Shown piece after piece: positions 1 through 11,609 of a stretch of DNA of 64,000 bases. The notes beneath the pieces were generated by a model. It was not told where the DNA came from, did no database searches, and saw only the letters and a list, made by a program, of their open reading frames with translations. Positions within the stretch are counted from its first letter, which is position 1; each line of letters begins with the position of its first letter. This stretch comes from Alternaria dauci (taxonomy: Eukaryota > Ascomycota > Dothideomycetes > Pleosporales > Pleosporaceae): positions 372,001 to 436,000 of the forward strand of contig NC_091281.1 in assembly GCF_042100115.1 (NCBI RefSeq). The letters run 5' to 3'. Made by a program: the position numbers and the translations under genes.

Positions 1-391
1 TTGTTGGAGAGCAACAAAAAGGCAAATTGACAAGTGGTGGCTGCTTGGTCTCTGACAAGTACCGTGCCCGTGGCCTTGGACAGGCTAATCAGGACAGAAC
101 ACTGAGCACAGTACAGTCACTGAATTGACATGACTTGGCACATGACAGGCGGCTCCGCGTATCAAGCCATGATGCAGGCAAGGCGCTGCTGCGCCAATGG
201 AAAATGCGTCAACCAAAGACGGGAAGCTAGGGCCACCATGCCTAAGCCGAGTGCGGACATTCATCCCACGCTCCTGGGCTCTTTCCCCAGATTGTGCGCG
301 CCGACAGTGAATCGCTCATTCAACAGCGGCGGCTCTCTTCTCTCTTCACCTGCCCTCAGCCCCTCCCTTTCTTGACAGCACTACCGCCAAC
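1..391 (+). promoter_or_regulatory. Upstream region of the mitochondrial carrier gene
   Basis: No gene is supported here. The last ~70 bases before the ATG at 392 are pyrimidine-rich (CTTCTCTCTTCACC and CCCCTCCCTTTC), as is usual for core promoters and 5' leaders of filamentous ascomycete genes. The start context CGCCAACATGTC is acceptable. I see no clear TATA box. The short open frames in this stretch look like chance. Confidence 0.5.
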
Positions 392-1763
392 ATGTCTGCT
401 GCCGATGCGAAGCCGTTGCCTTTCGTCTACCAGTTCGCGGCCGGTAAGTTCCAATTATCTTAACACTGCTCCGGCTGCAATGCGACGGCTACCCGAGGGA
501 AGTCCGCACCTCGCTCAAAGCAACCATGCGATATCGCTTTCGCTCAAATTTTCAGCAGAGCAGCTTTGTGCCTGGACGGAGCTTCAGGATTTCGGATTGG
601 CGCTAACCATGTAACAGGTGCCGTGGCTGGTGTGTCAGAAGTGAGTGCGCAGTCCTTGAAGATGCTCGCGTGAGACCACCGGTGCTGATGCAGTCATATG
701 TGTGTAGATTCTGCTCATGTAGGCATCTCTCAACGTTCACACATACAAGATCGAAGCGCTGACATCATTCCAAGGTACCCGCTGGACGTCGTCAAGACCC
801 GAGTGTAAGCCACTGCGCACAGAACCAATCCCGACTCGCGTCTAAATATTCGCAGACAGCTTCAGACCAGCAAGTCTGTCGGAGAAGATAGCTACAATGG
901 CATGGTAGACTGCTTCAGGAAGATTATCAAGAATGAGGGGTATGCGCTATGACACTCTTGCGATCATGAGCAAGAGGGGCTGATGTCTGGCAGTGCTTCA
1001 AGATTGTACCGCGGTATCACCGCGCCTATCCTTATGGAAGCCCCCAAGAGGTACGCATGCTTTCGTGCTTCACGCTTCGGTCTGTAAAAGACCTCATCTC
1101 ACCCAATACAGGGCCACCAAGTTCGCAGCCAACGACTCATGGGGCTCCTTCTACCGCAACCTGTTCGGCCAGGCCAAGATGAACCAGTCCCTCTCCATCC
1201 TCACTGGCGCAACCGCAGGTGCCACCGAAGCCTTCGTCGTCGTCCCCTTCGAGCTCGTCAAGATTCGATTACAAGACAAGGCGCAAGCCCACAAGTACAA
1301 CGGCATGGTGGACTGTGTCACAAAGATTGTCAAGCAGGAAGGACCTCTCACCCTCTACCAAGGTCTTGAGTCGACCATGTGGAGACACATTCTGTGGAAT
1401 GCTGGATACTTTGGCTGCATCTTCCAGGTCCGCGCCCTCTTGCCCACAGCAACCACCAAGAAGAGCCAAATCACCAACGACCTCATGTCCGGTGCTATCG
1501 GTGGCACTGTCGGTACCATCCTCAACACCCCTATGGATGTTGTCAAGTCGCGCATTCAAAACTCCCCCAAGGTCGCAGGATCAGTGCCCAAGTACAACTG
1601 GGCATGGCCGGCTCTTGGTACCGTTATGAAGGAGGAAGGTTTTGGCGCGCTATACAAGGGTTTCTTGCCCAAGGTGTTGAGACTTGGCCCCGGAGGTGGT
1701 ATTCTCTTGGTCGTCTTCACCGGTGTCATGGACTTCTTCCGCAATATGCGCGACGGCAAATAG
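392..1763 (+). CDS. ODC1: Mitochondrial 2-oxodicarboxylate carrier (SLC25 family)
   Basis: Antiporter of the mitochondrial inner membrane that exchanges C5-C7 oxodicarboxylates such as 2-oxoglutarate and 2-oxoadipate; in yeast the family links lysine and glutamate metabolism to the matrix. Seven exons: 392-443, 618-640, 708-718, 775-804, 856-939, 994-1050, 1112-1763. All introns are GT-AG and the joined frame is 909 nt (302 residues), the usual carrier length. Seen: three tandem ~100-residue repeats with the carrier signatures PLDVVK, PFELVK and PMDVVK, each followed by the family's basic and glycine residues. The N-terminus PLPFVYQFAAG and the WRHxLWNAGYFG block match yeast Odc1/Odc2 as I remember them. 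The tiny exons 2-4 (23, 11 and 30 nt) are easy for gene finders to miss, which would truncate the first repeat. Family is certain; the exact substrate is by homology. Confidence 0.93.
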
Positions 1764-2446
1764 ATCATGTCTGGTTCGTGTTCGGTCAGCATAGTCTTTC
1801 GATCACTTCGAGCAATCAAGAACGGAACGGAAAATTAAGATATAGACCGTGTATCCTGTATCCGCGTCTGCTACATCAGCAAGGCAGGGTCAAATCGCAT
1901 TCCTCACTGACTTTCAGTTTCGCAAACATGCATATCTTTCCTTCGCTCTTTAAAGCACCTGCTCAGGCTCAGACATGTTCGCATTACCCTACGTTCGGCT
2001 TTGCGCATCGCCTTGCACCCGTGACGACACACGTGACACTCTACCATGCCGGTCGACAGTCTCTAGTTTCCCACACTTTTACCATCTTCAATTAGTGGAA
2101 GATAACACACCGAAGCTATAGCAGGCCGACACATGCCAATCCCGCGCTTTAGAAACATCACACAACCCCACTTGCGCGGCTAGACACGGATGACGTCAGC
2201 CTTCCTTTCCAAGCACCACCACAACCCATCTTGCAGCCTGGTGACCCTCAAAGCTCAAACAAACAAGTTAGTTCACACAAGTGCCAACCAGGGTCTACTT
2301 GCATAAGTACCGCCTCTCCCTTACCCCACTATCTTCCCAAGTAACTTAACTATCTACACACACGTCAGACCTTCACGATAAGACGCCTTCCGACAGTACA
2401 AGCAACCAAACTCAAACACTACACCACTCAAATAACACCATACAAA
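1764..2446. other. Intergenic region, carrier to I78 gene
   Basis: About 680 bases holding the 3' UTR of the carrier and the promoter and 5' leader of the next gene. The leader just before 2447 is rich in CA and CT (ACACTACACCACTC). A frame running through the carrier into 2095 is a shadow. No other gene is seen. Confidence 0.5.
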
Positions 2447-2800
2447 ATGCCTCTCGTAGTCCCCGGTCTACAGTCCAAGGACGGAAACTCTGGCGATGAC
2501 TGGATGAGCAAGCTCATGGGCAAGAAGCTTGGCGACCAGCACGATGAGATGGCAAGTCCGCCTGTTCCCTCCTTTGCTCTACCTCTCCCACACTCTTCGA
2601 TTTAAGCTTGCACTACACTCCATGTAGCGTACACATCGTCACTAACTTGTCGTCACCATCAGACGTTTGCGAAGACCGACCTTCCCCAGCAACACCGCGT
2701 CCTGAAGCCCGATTCGATGAAAACAATGGACTTCCAACCCGAGAGGCTGAATGTCCACGTTGATGAAGATGGCACCGTCAAGAATGTTACCAAGGGTTAG
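2447..2800 (+). CDS. Small I78-type peptidase inhibitor-like protein
   Basis: Two exons, 2447-2551 and 2663-2800, encode 80 residues. The C-terminal half shows the I78 pattern: LPxxHRVLKP (about residues 41-50), then TMDFxxxRLNVHVDEDGTVxxV (about 56-77) and a final glycine. I78 proteins include fungal elastase/subtilase inhibitors with a compact two-stranded fold and a reactive loop before the RLNV strand. There is no signal peptide and no cysteine, so this is probably an intracellular form. The intron has a GC donor (ATG|GCAAGT) and ends CATCAG; the frame is maintained, and no GT donor nearby would keep it. Family assignment is by remembered motif; inhibitory activity is inference. Confidence 0.82.
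2552..2662 (+). other. GC-AG intron of the I78-like gene
   Basis: The donor reads GAGATG|GCAAGT and the acceptor CCATCAG|ACG. Every donor position except +2 fits the consensus, as is typical of real GC-AG introns. Removing it joins ...HDEM to TFAKTDLPQ in frame. Confidence 0.8.
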
Positions 2801-3354
2801 GCACCTTCTGTCTGACGTAGTTATTAGGATGCAATGGGGATACCAACTGGAGTGTAGGAATGTAGCAATAAGGAACCAAGGCATGAACACACGTCGACCA
2901 AGGTTCGGGTTCTTACATCAGCCAAAATAGGACACGGTCAAATCATGGAACTCTACAAGACTCTTGTGCAGTCCTTGACAACCCGAATGATGTGTGGCCA
3001 TCGATGACAATGCTTTCATTTCACTTGCAACTCCGAACATTTGCCTTTGCGGAGACTGACAAACGCTAGTTGATCAATGCCGGTGCCCAATCCGGTAGTA
3101 CTATTGTACAATGAAGGCAGAAGTATTTACATATAATCAGCAAAGAGAACCCGACGCTCCGGTGGCTATGGAAGTTTTCCATACAAGAGAGCCGGGAGGC
3201 AGCTTCAAATCAGCCTATGACCTCAGCCTTACAGCCCTATATGTGCACGGATATCGCAACAAAGTGGATCAGTCGGCCTCCCCGAAAGATATCGCCACTG
3301 TGGAGAAAGCTTATCCCAACGTCGATTCCTCCGAGCTGTACTCTTTATACATCT
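2801..3354. other. Convergent intergenic region
   Basis: This lies between the 3' ends of the I78-like gene (+) and the transcription-factor-like gene (-). A 117-codon frame (3111-3464) starts here but runs antisense into the neighbouring coding exon and resembles nothing I recognise. No supported gene. Confidence 0.45.
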
Positions 3355-5542
3355 TCATGCCTTCGCTCGCTTTCTTGACATGCCGCTGTCTTTTCTCACG
3401 AGTTGCGCTTCAGCAGGCTTCTTGCTCAATGCTCCAACAATGCCGGTCATCTTCAGCATGGTAGAATGTATCGCTTCAGGATGCTCGAAGCAGAGCATGA
3501 TACATGCTCTGATGGTTGTCGCTGAAAAGTACCTTGCCAAGATTTTGTCCTCGCTTTTGCTACTTGCTGCTCCCATGACCAGTCCGATCCACAGCAGAAC
3601 ACCAGCCATGTCGGACCAGCATTCTGAAAGATCGGATCTCTCGAGGGCGTCTCGAAGCTGTTGGAGTATGGTAGGCCTACTGGATATAGGTGCAGAGATA
3701 CATAACTGAGGAGATATCGCTGAGGAGCTTGATTGTATTGACAAAGGGGAAGGACGTTGCGACTGTGTGGAAGAGGTTGAATCCCGGTGGCCGAAAGGAA
3801 AACCGACTTGTTGCTGTAGTTGACTTTCGTCATGTAGGGCAGAGCTGGGGCTCTCAGACAGTTCAGTCACCGGGGTCACTTGCTGAAACTCAAGTGTCGA
3901 AGAGACTGAATCGTTTGACCGTGAGGCTATCGAGGAGCTGTACATGGCTGTTTGTAACTCGGACAACTGCACCCTTTTGAGTGCCTCTGACAGTGGGACT
4001 TGGTCCATGATAGCTTGAGCTTGAACGCGCGCGGTGAGACGGATCGCTTCGTACCTTCTATCACCCTCCTTTGAACCGGGTGGGTACTGATTGATAGAGT
4101 TGTAGAAATTCCTCAGCCTAGAAGAGCTATTCTGACGATTCGAGCGCTGGGTATCCAGAAATAGTTCTATCATCGCTCTGACTTCATCCAGAAGTTTTCG
4201 CGCGTTTGGTTTGCATCTGGTCGAATGTTGGAGTGTTACATATTTACCATGAGGCTGGTAAAGTGGTGATTCGGGTATCACAGCATCCAGAGTGTATCTC
4301 TTGGCCGACCGACTAGCACAGTAATCGACATACATCTGAGTGGGTTCGTCTTCCCGCAAAACGGCGATCGCAAGGTTGGCCCAAGAAACTGCGGATGCCA
4401 ATTGTCCATGTACACCCAACTTGCTGAGCCCACCGCGCTGCCTGATCATGGTCTCAATTCCATTCTGGTGGAAGGCCAAACCTGCATCTGTCCGGCTAAT
4501 GACATTTCCCAGTATCAACTGACTGACTGCCATAATATTGTGGTCCGCCACACACTGCTCTCTATCAGTAAGATGTTCGCTCACAAAATGTATAACATCT
4601 TGGCGCAGTGCTGCCGTTTCCAAGCTCTCTATTGTGAGATTCTCAATGACGTCGTTGAACGCAGAGGCCATGTAGAGGGTGCTCAGGAAGGCGTGTGGAT
4701 AGCTCAGACATATGGGGATCCAGTACCTTCCCAGACCTTCCGTTCCGAAGTAGCTGGCGCATTTGAACTTCAATCCCTCGACATTCACGCGGGCATCTCG
4801 CGATTGGAACATGGTTCCGAACGGATCCAAGCTCTTTCCCAATGAGACTAGTTCTGGTACCGGGTATAAGTCGAATGGATAATATCCTCTCATGTCTTCC
4901 ATTATCGGGACGACGATGGATCTCCGAGAAAGGGTGGATTGGCGTGCAACCTGTGAATCAGGATCCGAGGTACCCTGTCCAGAGCTGTTAGACTGGGGCC
5001 GCTTAGCCAACACGGGACTCTTCTTGTCACTGTCGCTCTTTCCTTTGCCTTTTGGTGTCTTGGTAGGTCGGGCTTTCGTGGCGCCTTGATCACCAGCACC
5101 CGACTCTGACTTATCGGAGGCCTCGCTGTTCGATCTGGATTTATTGCTAGGCTGGTTCCTTGCGCCTTTCAAATAGCTGCCCATAGCGGTCTGACGCACG
5201 GTCTGCATAACATGCTTCGTTTTGAAGTCGTCCGGCTTGTTGCCGGTAATCCATTGGAAGCCACCACTGCCGGCTGACTGCGCTTTTGGCGAAGAGCTCG
5301 TTGACTTTCGCGAGCGTGTAGGTTCTGCTTCTTCTTAGCATGTTCGAGTGCTATTATGAGCTAGCAAAGGCAGTGAAGACGGTTGTCGACATTGGTGATC
5401 GTGTTACACGGTGCGCGTAGGTGCAGCAGGCAAGCAGTGGACCTCGGCAGCAAGAGCGCCTCGTGCATGTGGTACACGCAACAAAAACGCTTGATAGCAC
5501 GAAAAAGGCACGCTTACCATTGAATATCTGTGGAGGTGACAT
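3355..5542 (-). CDS. Fungal transcription factor-domain protein without zinc cluster
   Basis: Two exons on the minus strand: 5542-5518 (ATG, 25 nt) and 5324-3355, giving 664 residues. The donor is AAT G|GTAAGCG and the acceptor AAGCAG|AACC. The N-terminal exon adds MSPPQIFN and joins to EPTRSRKSTSSS. Residues ~10-140 are a low-complexity Lys/Ser/Pro-rich, probably disordered and nuclear region, including a conserved-looking GGFQWITGNKPDDFKTKHVM stretch. From ~150 onward it is helical and resembles the Fungal_trans_2 type regulatory domain (FxxYFGTEGLGRYWIPICL, then MAVSQLILGN and a glycine-rich GLAFHQNGIETMIRQRGG). Database entries of this type are often labelled tachykinin-family or fungal-specific TF domain protein. 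No Zn2Cys6 motif is present, so DNA binding is not shown. Function unknown, presumably regulatory. Confidence 0.8.
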
Positions 5543-6950
5543 CACATTATAGTGCAAGTAGCTCGTGTCGGATGCAATTGTTGAGGTTGGAGATGGATAG
5601 GCGAATGGCATGGAGTGGGCGGCGGAGAACAGCGGTCGTGCGGCTGGAGGGGCGGTCATTGTTGCCGTCTAGCTAGCTCGATGCTCAAGATAGATTGGCA
5701 AGCGCGATGATGGTCGATACGATGAACCAAGTGTCTTGGTCATTCCTAGTGCAGAGGGGAGGTGATCGATCGGTTTGGATAGGGCTGAAGGGTACTGGGG
5801 CCTGACAAATATATACGCGGCTGGCGACAGTGTGCCTTGCTGCTGGGGAGTCGATGTAAACAGGCGCAATGTCGGCCATTCAAAAGCCCTGTGTTACAGT
5901 ATGAAGCGGAGAGCAAGCAACTGTGCGTCATGAAGCCAGTGTTGAGCATGCGCAGCGACGTGAGAATACGGTGAGGCAGCCGTGGCTGTGTTTGGGAGTC
6001 TCTACGTTGACGAGTGAACGAGAGGCCTGCGCGCTGGGCGTGGAAGGATTGCTGGTTGCCTGAAAGCCGGCCCATCGCACTGGCACTCCCTTCAGCGCGG
6101 GACGCGTTTGGAGACGAAGTATTTTGGGGACACGGGGCTTTCGAGGCTCCATCAAAAGTCTAATGAATACGTCACGTCGGACGCAGACGTTTGATACCAT
6201 GTGCGCATTGCCCATGCAAGGGCACAATGGTGGACTTGCGCCCTTTGCGTCTTCCCAACGATCAGAGGGACCCTTTTTCAGCCATTGCCTGGTGGCACGA
6301 CCAGACAGTCCATTGGGTGCTGCTTCACACGTGCTGTAGCTGACCACCAAGCCGTGGAAACAGAGGGGAGACCACACGCATCTCACCGCCCGGGCGATTC
6401 CACCGCATCTTCCGAGCCAACCCCAACCTTGTTGTCGCACCTATGCCCAAACCTTGGTCCAGTAGCAGACGCGAAATGTTCGCCATGGCATCTGGTCTTG
6501 TCGAAATGGCTTGGCTCAGCTACGTACCCTTAGATTACAAAAACACAAGAAATCAAGCGATACCACCTTGGACGGGGATGCAGAGACTACAAATGTTACC
6601 ACAATTTAAGCGTTTCGCTTACAAGTGTACCAGCTACATGGGCACGCCATCCTTCGGAAGCCTGTGACAGATACGATAGACGGAGGGACGTCGGTCGCCA
6701 TCACCAATCGCCATGCTGCTCCAGCCTGTCCTTAAGTCCTGTAAGCAGCCCTGTGGGGCCAATACGACCCTGCATGGCATGGTTATCTGGAGGAGCCAGA
6801 CCAGACCAACAAGTTGAGATTATCGGATGACTTACGGCACCCCAAGGACCTTTGATCGCTTAACGTTGCTGTTGTGAGCATGGCAGCATTGCAAATATGG
6901 AACGCTTGTGGAAACATAACTGCATCAATAAAACTATCTCAACGTCCCAG
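5543..6950. other. Intergenic region between the TF-like gene and RIC1
   Basis: About 1.4 kb containing the promoter of the minus-strand TF-like gene (right after 5542) and the 3' UTR of RIC1 (left of 6951). A 170-codon minus frame (6440-5928) and overlapping plus frames have no recognisable domain, are Cys/Arg/Trp-rich and look like chance. No RNA gene or repeat seen. Confidence 0.45.
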
Positions 6951-9900
6951 CTACTGTTGCTGGCGCGAGCTGTTCATACCAAGGCCGAAGTAATCCCCAA
7001 GTACCTGTGATGGACTTGTATCGCTACTAGCACTCACGTCACTTACACCGGGACTAATGTTGCCATTCCCCCGTGAGGTCCTGCCATCACCGTCGGACCC
7101 AAAATCAACACCCAGACCACCCAACGACCTAGTCCCGTTGCTGCGACTGCGCAAGGGTACATTCAGTCGGGCAGTGTCGAATGTAAAGTGCGATTGGCCA
7201 AGGCCTGGCTCTGCTGACGGAGTCTTCAGCTCTACGAGTTCCAGAGTACTCCGCAATGTTGCACCAGACTCATCAAGAGCCATGAGAAAACGCGCAAGTT
7301 CCTTGCATAGCTCCCAATCTTGTTCGTCTTTGGCGCGTTGGAGCAGGCGCACGACTTGATCGCCTGTTGGCCGCAGTTCCTCAAATGTGTGGAGGACCAG
7401 GAGATAGCCACCAGCGGTTTTCAGATTCCCTTTTTGCAGTGATTCTTCGAATAGTTCTTCTGGTGGAGGTAAGTTTGAAAACAATGTCCGCCACGAGCGC
7501 ACTTCAGTTTTGCGGGTACATTGCACAACTATGTCGAGATATCGAGGGAAAGAGCTCAGGAACGATAGCACGCTTGGCAACAGCGCTTGTTCGGGTGGTG
7601 GCTGAGTGTCCACCTCGTCGTCCAGGACTTCGTGCAGTAAGATCTCCAGGGCATGGGAAAAGTAAAGTAGGTGCTGGTAATGATGGCTGAGATGTAAGGC
7701 TGCGGGGTGATTGAACTGCGTCAAGTGAGACCGCAGCAGTGCGGGAAGGAAGAGGTGTGTCTAGCATGTGTGTCAGCATGGGATTGACGAGCCGGCTATT
7801 GGGCGCAGAGAAAGGCATGGCAGCTTACTCTAGTACCGAAACGCAGAAAGGCGAAGCTTGTATCCCTGCGTTGAATCAACTCTGACTCTACACCGAATAT
7901 GATCGCTTTGTTGATCAATGCCGAGAGAGGATAAAAGTCGACAGGAATCTGAACGGGTGTGGGGAGTTCCCGACCAATTTCCGGTGATGCAGAAGCGAGA
8001 ACGTCCTGCATATCTATCCAAACTCGCATGTCGTGACCATCAAAATACCAGAGTGAGTCCCGGAGATCGTGGCCGTGTACCCCTTCCATCGTCAGTTCCA
8101 TGGACGGACTCGCCGGTAACGAGTCGGCATGTCGATCCAGTGCAAACGCAGGGTGATCGCGCATGAGAGCATACGTCTCCACGTTCTGCGCAATTATGCG
8201 CATTTCATACTTGAGGTCGCCACTTTCGGTCGTCGTCGGCTGGAGAAGCACGAGTTTGCCGTCCACTAGGAATAGGATAGTTGCAACGGCCACATCTTGC
8301 GATGGGTCTCCATTGTCTACAAGTTGTTAGCATACATCTTATCACAGGTCCCCGAGCACGTACGAATCTGGTCCTCTGGTAATATCCAGCTAAGTGCTCG
8401 CACTCGAGTAGGTGCACGAATGATGCCATGCAGCGCTATTTGGCCAACTTGTACCAATTTGACGCTTGCATCCGACACACTGATGACGTAGTGATACAGT
8501 GTGTTCTCGTAGGTGTAGACGAGGAGCGAATCTTCACCAGAAGGTGCAATGAGGACAATGGGCGCAGGCAGCTTTTGCGTATGCATAATGTGGCTGTTGT
8601 CGAGCGCTGCCTCACGTGAGTATACGCGAACCTTGGAAATACAATGTCAGTTTCAACACGATGGTAACTAGACGACAAACATACCTCGTGAGAATCGCGA
8701 CATTCGACGGCTGCAATCAGAACATGCTGGAACCAGCACATACCCCCTCGAACCGTGAACTCATTCTCTATGAAAGGATCGTCAAACATCTTCCAACGCC
8801 CGCTGTTTACACTGTAGTGGGCAAGTCCTCTCTTGCCCGCTACCGCCACATAGCGGCCATCGTTTGAGATGACCGCACTCCTCATTGGCCATTGATCTAC
8901 AAGGTAGGCCGAGGGGATCTGAACATGATGCCAAAGAGAGACATCGGCAGAGATTGTCGTCAAGTCTGGCAGGTCGTAACCACGGTAGATCATGAAGCCA
9001 GTACTTGTCTGCATCAATGACCGTGACACGTTGGCCGAGGAGAAGCAGCCGGTCACTGCACTCCGGGCCATCTCCAACACGAAGAGACGATTATCGTCGT
9101 TGCCCAACATCAAGAGTTCTACGCCACCGCCAATCCAGAATGCTTCTTTGATGCTTAGGAGCCATCCTTCGTTGTTCGTCTTGGAAAGTGTTCTATCTGC
9201 AGTGAAGCTCGTTGCCCCGGGTTTTCCGTATACACTCCACATTGCCCAGCCGCGTTCATAGCCAGCAAACAGACAGTATCCATCCGGTGAGTAAGTCAAG
9301 ACAGTCATTTTGCCGGGGGCTGTAATGTTGGGTCGTAGCTTATGCGAGAGAGGAATGTTGCCAGTATAGTCGCGTGCGGTGTATACATAAATTTCACCAC
9401 TGGCACAGCCAACAGCAAGCAGTGAGAACCTCGCATTGATTGCAGCTTTCACGCCGTGATCAGCATCTGTTTCGGGTGTATGGAAGCCATAGCCGCGGAA
9501 GAGACTGGGAGCAACGGCGTCTCGTCGAGCCGCCTTCTGGACTGCAAAGGCGCGTCCGTCGCCGGTGATCCAACATGACAGGTTCATAGGTCGGTCGTGG
9601 ACCATTTCGCGCAGTGAGGCATTGTTCCCTAACCATGTCATCTTGGACAGTAGCTCAGTGCTTGTTTGGCTGCCCGTGCTGTCGGGCGCCCAGCGGATGC
9701 ATTGTACAGCAGCGGGCTTTCCAGTTGCTACAATCAACTCGTCGTCCAAAGCCAGAGCCCTGATGATTCCAGCATCAACCCGTATCACCATCCGAAAGCG
9801 TAGACTGAGCTCTTTCAGACCGCTGCTTTCTCCTGGTCCCGCATTGACATCATGCTGGCGCTGGATCTTGAAGCCGGTGATTGCACTGCTTCTCCTTGCA

Positions 9901-10453
9901 TGGCCCCCGTGTGTGTTGGTGAACTGGGCCTGGTATATGCGCGACGAGTGGTCCGTGGCGAGCGAGTACGTGATGAGGAAGCCGAGCGTGGTCTGCACGA
10001 CGAAGATCTGGGAGTCGGGGCGGAGCAGGACGTCGGTGTTGGGACCGTATGTTCGGACGGACTGCTCTGAACGCAGCACTGAAGCTAGAACAACCGTAGG
10101 CTGTGACGCGTTAGCACCCGAGGCGTCAGGCTCGCAATGGGACCTGCCTTTGTCTGCCAGACGGTGAGGGTCGTTCTGGTAAGCGTCGCAAACATGTGCC
10201 CGCTCCTGGTTACTCTGATGGCAAGGATGGTGCCATGTATGTTGTCTTCTACCGACGCGCCATTCTTTTCCTCTACCTCGCTCTTACGATGCGCCAAAGT
10301 CCCATCTTCGGAATGCGTCCGCGCTGCCTTGCCGGCATGCTCTTCGCCTGACTGCTGGTGTTGGACGCCATCGTGTGAGGTGTGCGCGCGCCCGAGATCC
10401 GTACGTTTAGTGGCCGCAAAGACGGAGGGCGACGAGATAGGCCAATACGTCAT
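6951..10453 (-). CDS. RIC1: RIC1, subunit of the Ric1-Rgp1 guanine nucleotide exchange factor
   Basis: Forms with Rgp1 the exchange factor for the Golgi Rab GTPase Ypt6/Rab6, acting in retrograde endosome-to-Golgi transport. Five minus-strand exons: 10453-10148, 10100-8685, 8631-8364, 8316-7829, 7760-6951; total 3288 nt, 1095 residues, close to yeast Ric1. Introns are 47, 53, 47, 68 nt; the first uses a GC donor. The start reads MTYWPISSPSVFAAT, the usual RIC1 N-terminus. The first ~700 residues are a WD40-like propeller (GSHMFATLTRTTLTVWQTK-like strand; LRPDSQIFVVQTTLGFLITY; a CLFAGYERGWAMWSVYG block). The C-terminal RIC1 domain (~760-1000) contains FGTRTHLFLPALL, LHLSHHYQHLLYFSHALE and a repeat-rich helical stretch ending WELCKELARFLMALDESG. 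A Ser/Gly-rich tail follows. Membrane-associated at the Golgi; no membrane segment expected. Confidence 0.93.
10101..10147 (-). other. GC-AG intron 1 of RIC1
   Basis: The minus-strand donor is AAG|GCAGGT and the acceptor GTCACAG|CCT; 47 nt with a CTAAC branch-like motif. Reading through gives a stop within 20 codons. Splicing joins VWQTK to PTVVLASVLRSE, the expected RIC1 sequence, exactly on a codon boundary. The nearby GT (two bases into the intron) would break the frame. Confidence 0.75.
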
Positions 10454-11469
10454 GGCGGTCTACCGCAAGCGAAGGCTGCATTTGCGCGCGCCCATCTCAA
10501 TGCGGGGATGTATGCTTCACGGAGCTCATGCTAGCTGGCGGGTTGCAGGGGAGGCTGGCTGTGGACCATGGCGGTGAAATCGTGCGTCAACGCGAGGCGC
10601 AGCAGTGTGGCGCCAGGCCCGTGCTTGACGCTACACGGGTAGGTACTGTGGGAAATCTGGATGGAGTACACAAGCACACGTCTTCGCTGCACCTTGGATG
10701 TCATGTATCATCTTGCCTGCTACATCTGGCTGCGTAAGTTTTCGATACAAGGAACAGTGTGATGCGCAGCGCGACGCCTCTAGCTAGCTATGGCTTTCGC
10801 GACGCCAGAAGACGGGAGCATACCGATGCGTCACCTACAAAGGAGCTCTGGCTGCAACAAACGACTTGTTATATGTGCTAGTCTTCAGTCGTCTCCTTGT
10901 ACGAGATGCATGTGCAAGGCTTGAGCAAGGAAGACGAGTGGTGGTTGAGTTACCGGATGGGGTAGAAAAAAATCACTGTTGGTCACTGCGCGCACATGCA
11001 TAAGCCAAAGGCAGGACAACGCTTCGTCGTGTTAAAAATGCAGCTGGACCATTTACAGAGACTATGATAGCCGATCAATAGCATCTGTCATATCAGCAAG
11101 CACATTGGTTGTAGGATGGGTAGATGACATGGCTCTGAGCACTTCGTGTTACAAGGCTACACTGAAGTATTTTGCTGCGGCTTTCCATCAGATGGTAACT
11201 CAGACAAAGTAACATCAATAGTGGTGACTTGATTTCCAAGGTACAGCGGTGTAAGATGTGATTAACTAAATTGGTTTAGATTGTCCGATAGTGCTGCCGT
11301 GGCTTACAATGTTGGAAATTTCAACTGATCCACCTATTAGCCCCACATCTGGAAATTCCATGGCTCCTGGAAAAAGCAAACGAGAGGGAGACGGGGGGGG
11401 GAGGGGGGAAGGAAATGAAAAGGAGGTTATATTGGAAAGTGAAGTCTCGACTTCCATCAAAACCAATCA
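10454..11469. other. Intergenic region, RIC1 promoter to tRNA
   Basis: About 1 kb of normal GC. The segment next to 10453 is the RIC1 promoter and leader. Near 11,393-11,410 there is a poly-purine run (GGGGGGGGAGGGGGG). No coding region or repeat is supported. Confidence 0.45.
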
Positions 11470-11567
11470 GGTGAGATGGCCGAGTTGGTTATGGCGCCAG
11501 GTTAAGGTTATCTTAACACATATTCCTGGTCACGAAAGTGGCGTGGGTTCAAGTCCCACTCTCATCA
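11470..11567 (+). tRNA. tRNA-Leu(AAG) with a 16-nt intron
   Basis: Acceptor stem 11,470-11,476 (GGTGAGA) pairs with 11,560-11,566 (TCTCATC, one G-U); discriminator A at 11,567. D stem is GCC/GGC (11,479-11,481 with 11,493-11,495). Anticodon stem is CCAGG/CCTGG (11,497-11,501 with 11,525-11,529). Anticodon AAG is at 11,504-11,506 (decodes CUU after A-to-I change). The intron is 11,508-11,523, after position 37 as in eukaryotic nuclear tRNAs, and its CTTAA can pair with the anticodon loop. The long variable arm (CAC GAAA GTG) marks class II, correct for Leu. T arm is GTGGG TTCAAGT CCCAC. No CCA is encoded, as expected. Confidence 0.93.
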
Positions 11568-11599
11568 GCATTCGTCTGGCATCAGTCAGGTATACCAGG

Positions 11600-11609
11600 T
11601 TTTCTTTTT
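11600..11609 (+). terminator. Pol III terminator of the tRNA-Leu gene
   Basis: Two T runs (TTTT at 11,600-11,603 and TTTTT at 11,605-11,609) lie ~33-42 nt downstream of the mature 3' end. A longer T run near 11,694 may be a backup. Confidence 0.6.

Noticed and set aside
993..1763. Treating 993-1763 as an intact single-exon carrier
   Set aside because: It reads through the last intron (1051-1111) and lacks the first carrier repeat; the seven-exon model restores the full family length.
3111..3464. 117-codon plus-strand frame between I78 gene and TF-like gene
   Set aside because: Runs antisense into a well-supported coding exon, no recognisable domain, no supporting splice or promoter signs.
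5928..6440. 170-codon minus-strand frame in the intergenic region
   Set aside because: Cys/Arg/Trp-rich composition typical of chance frames in GC-rich DNA; no domain, no neighbours suggesting exons.
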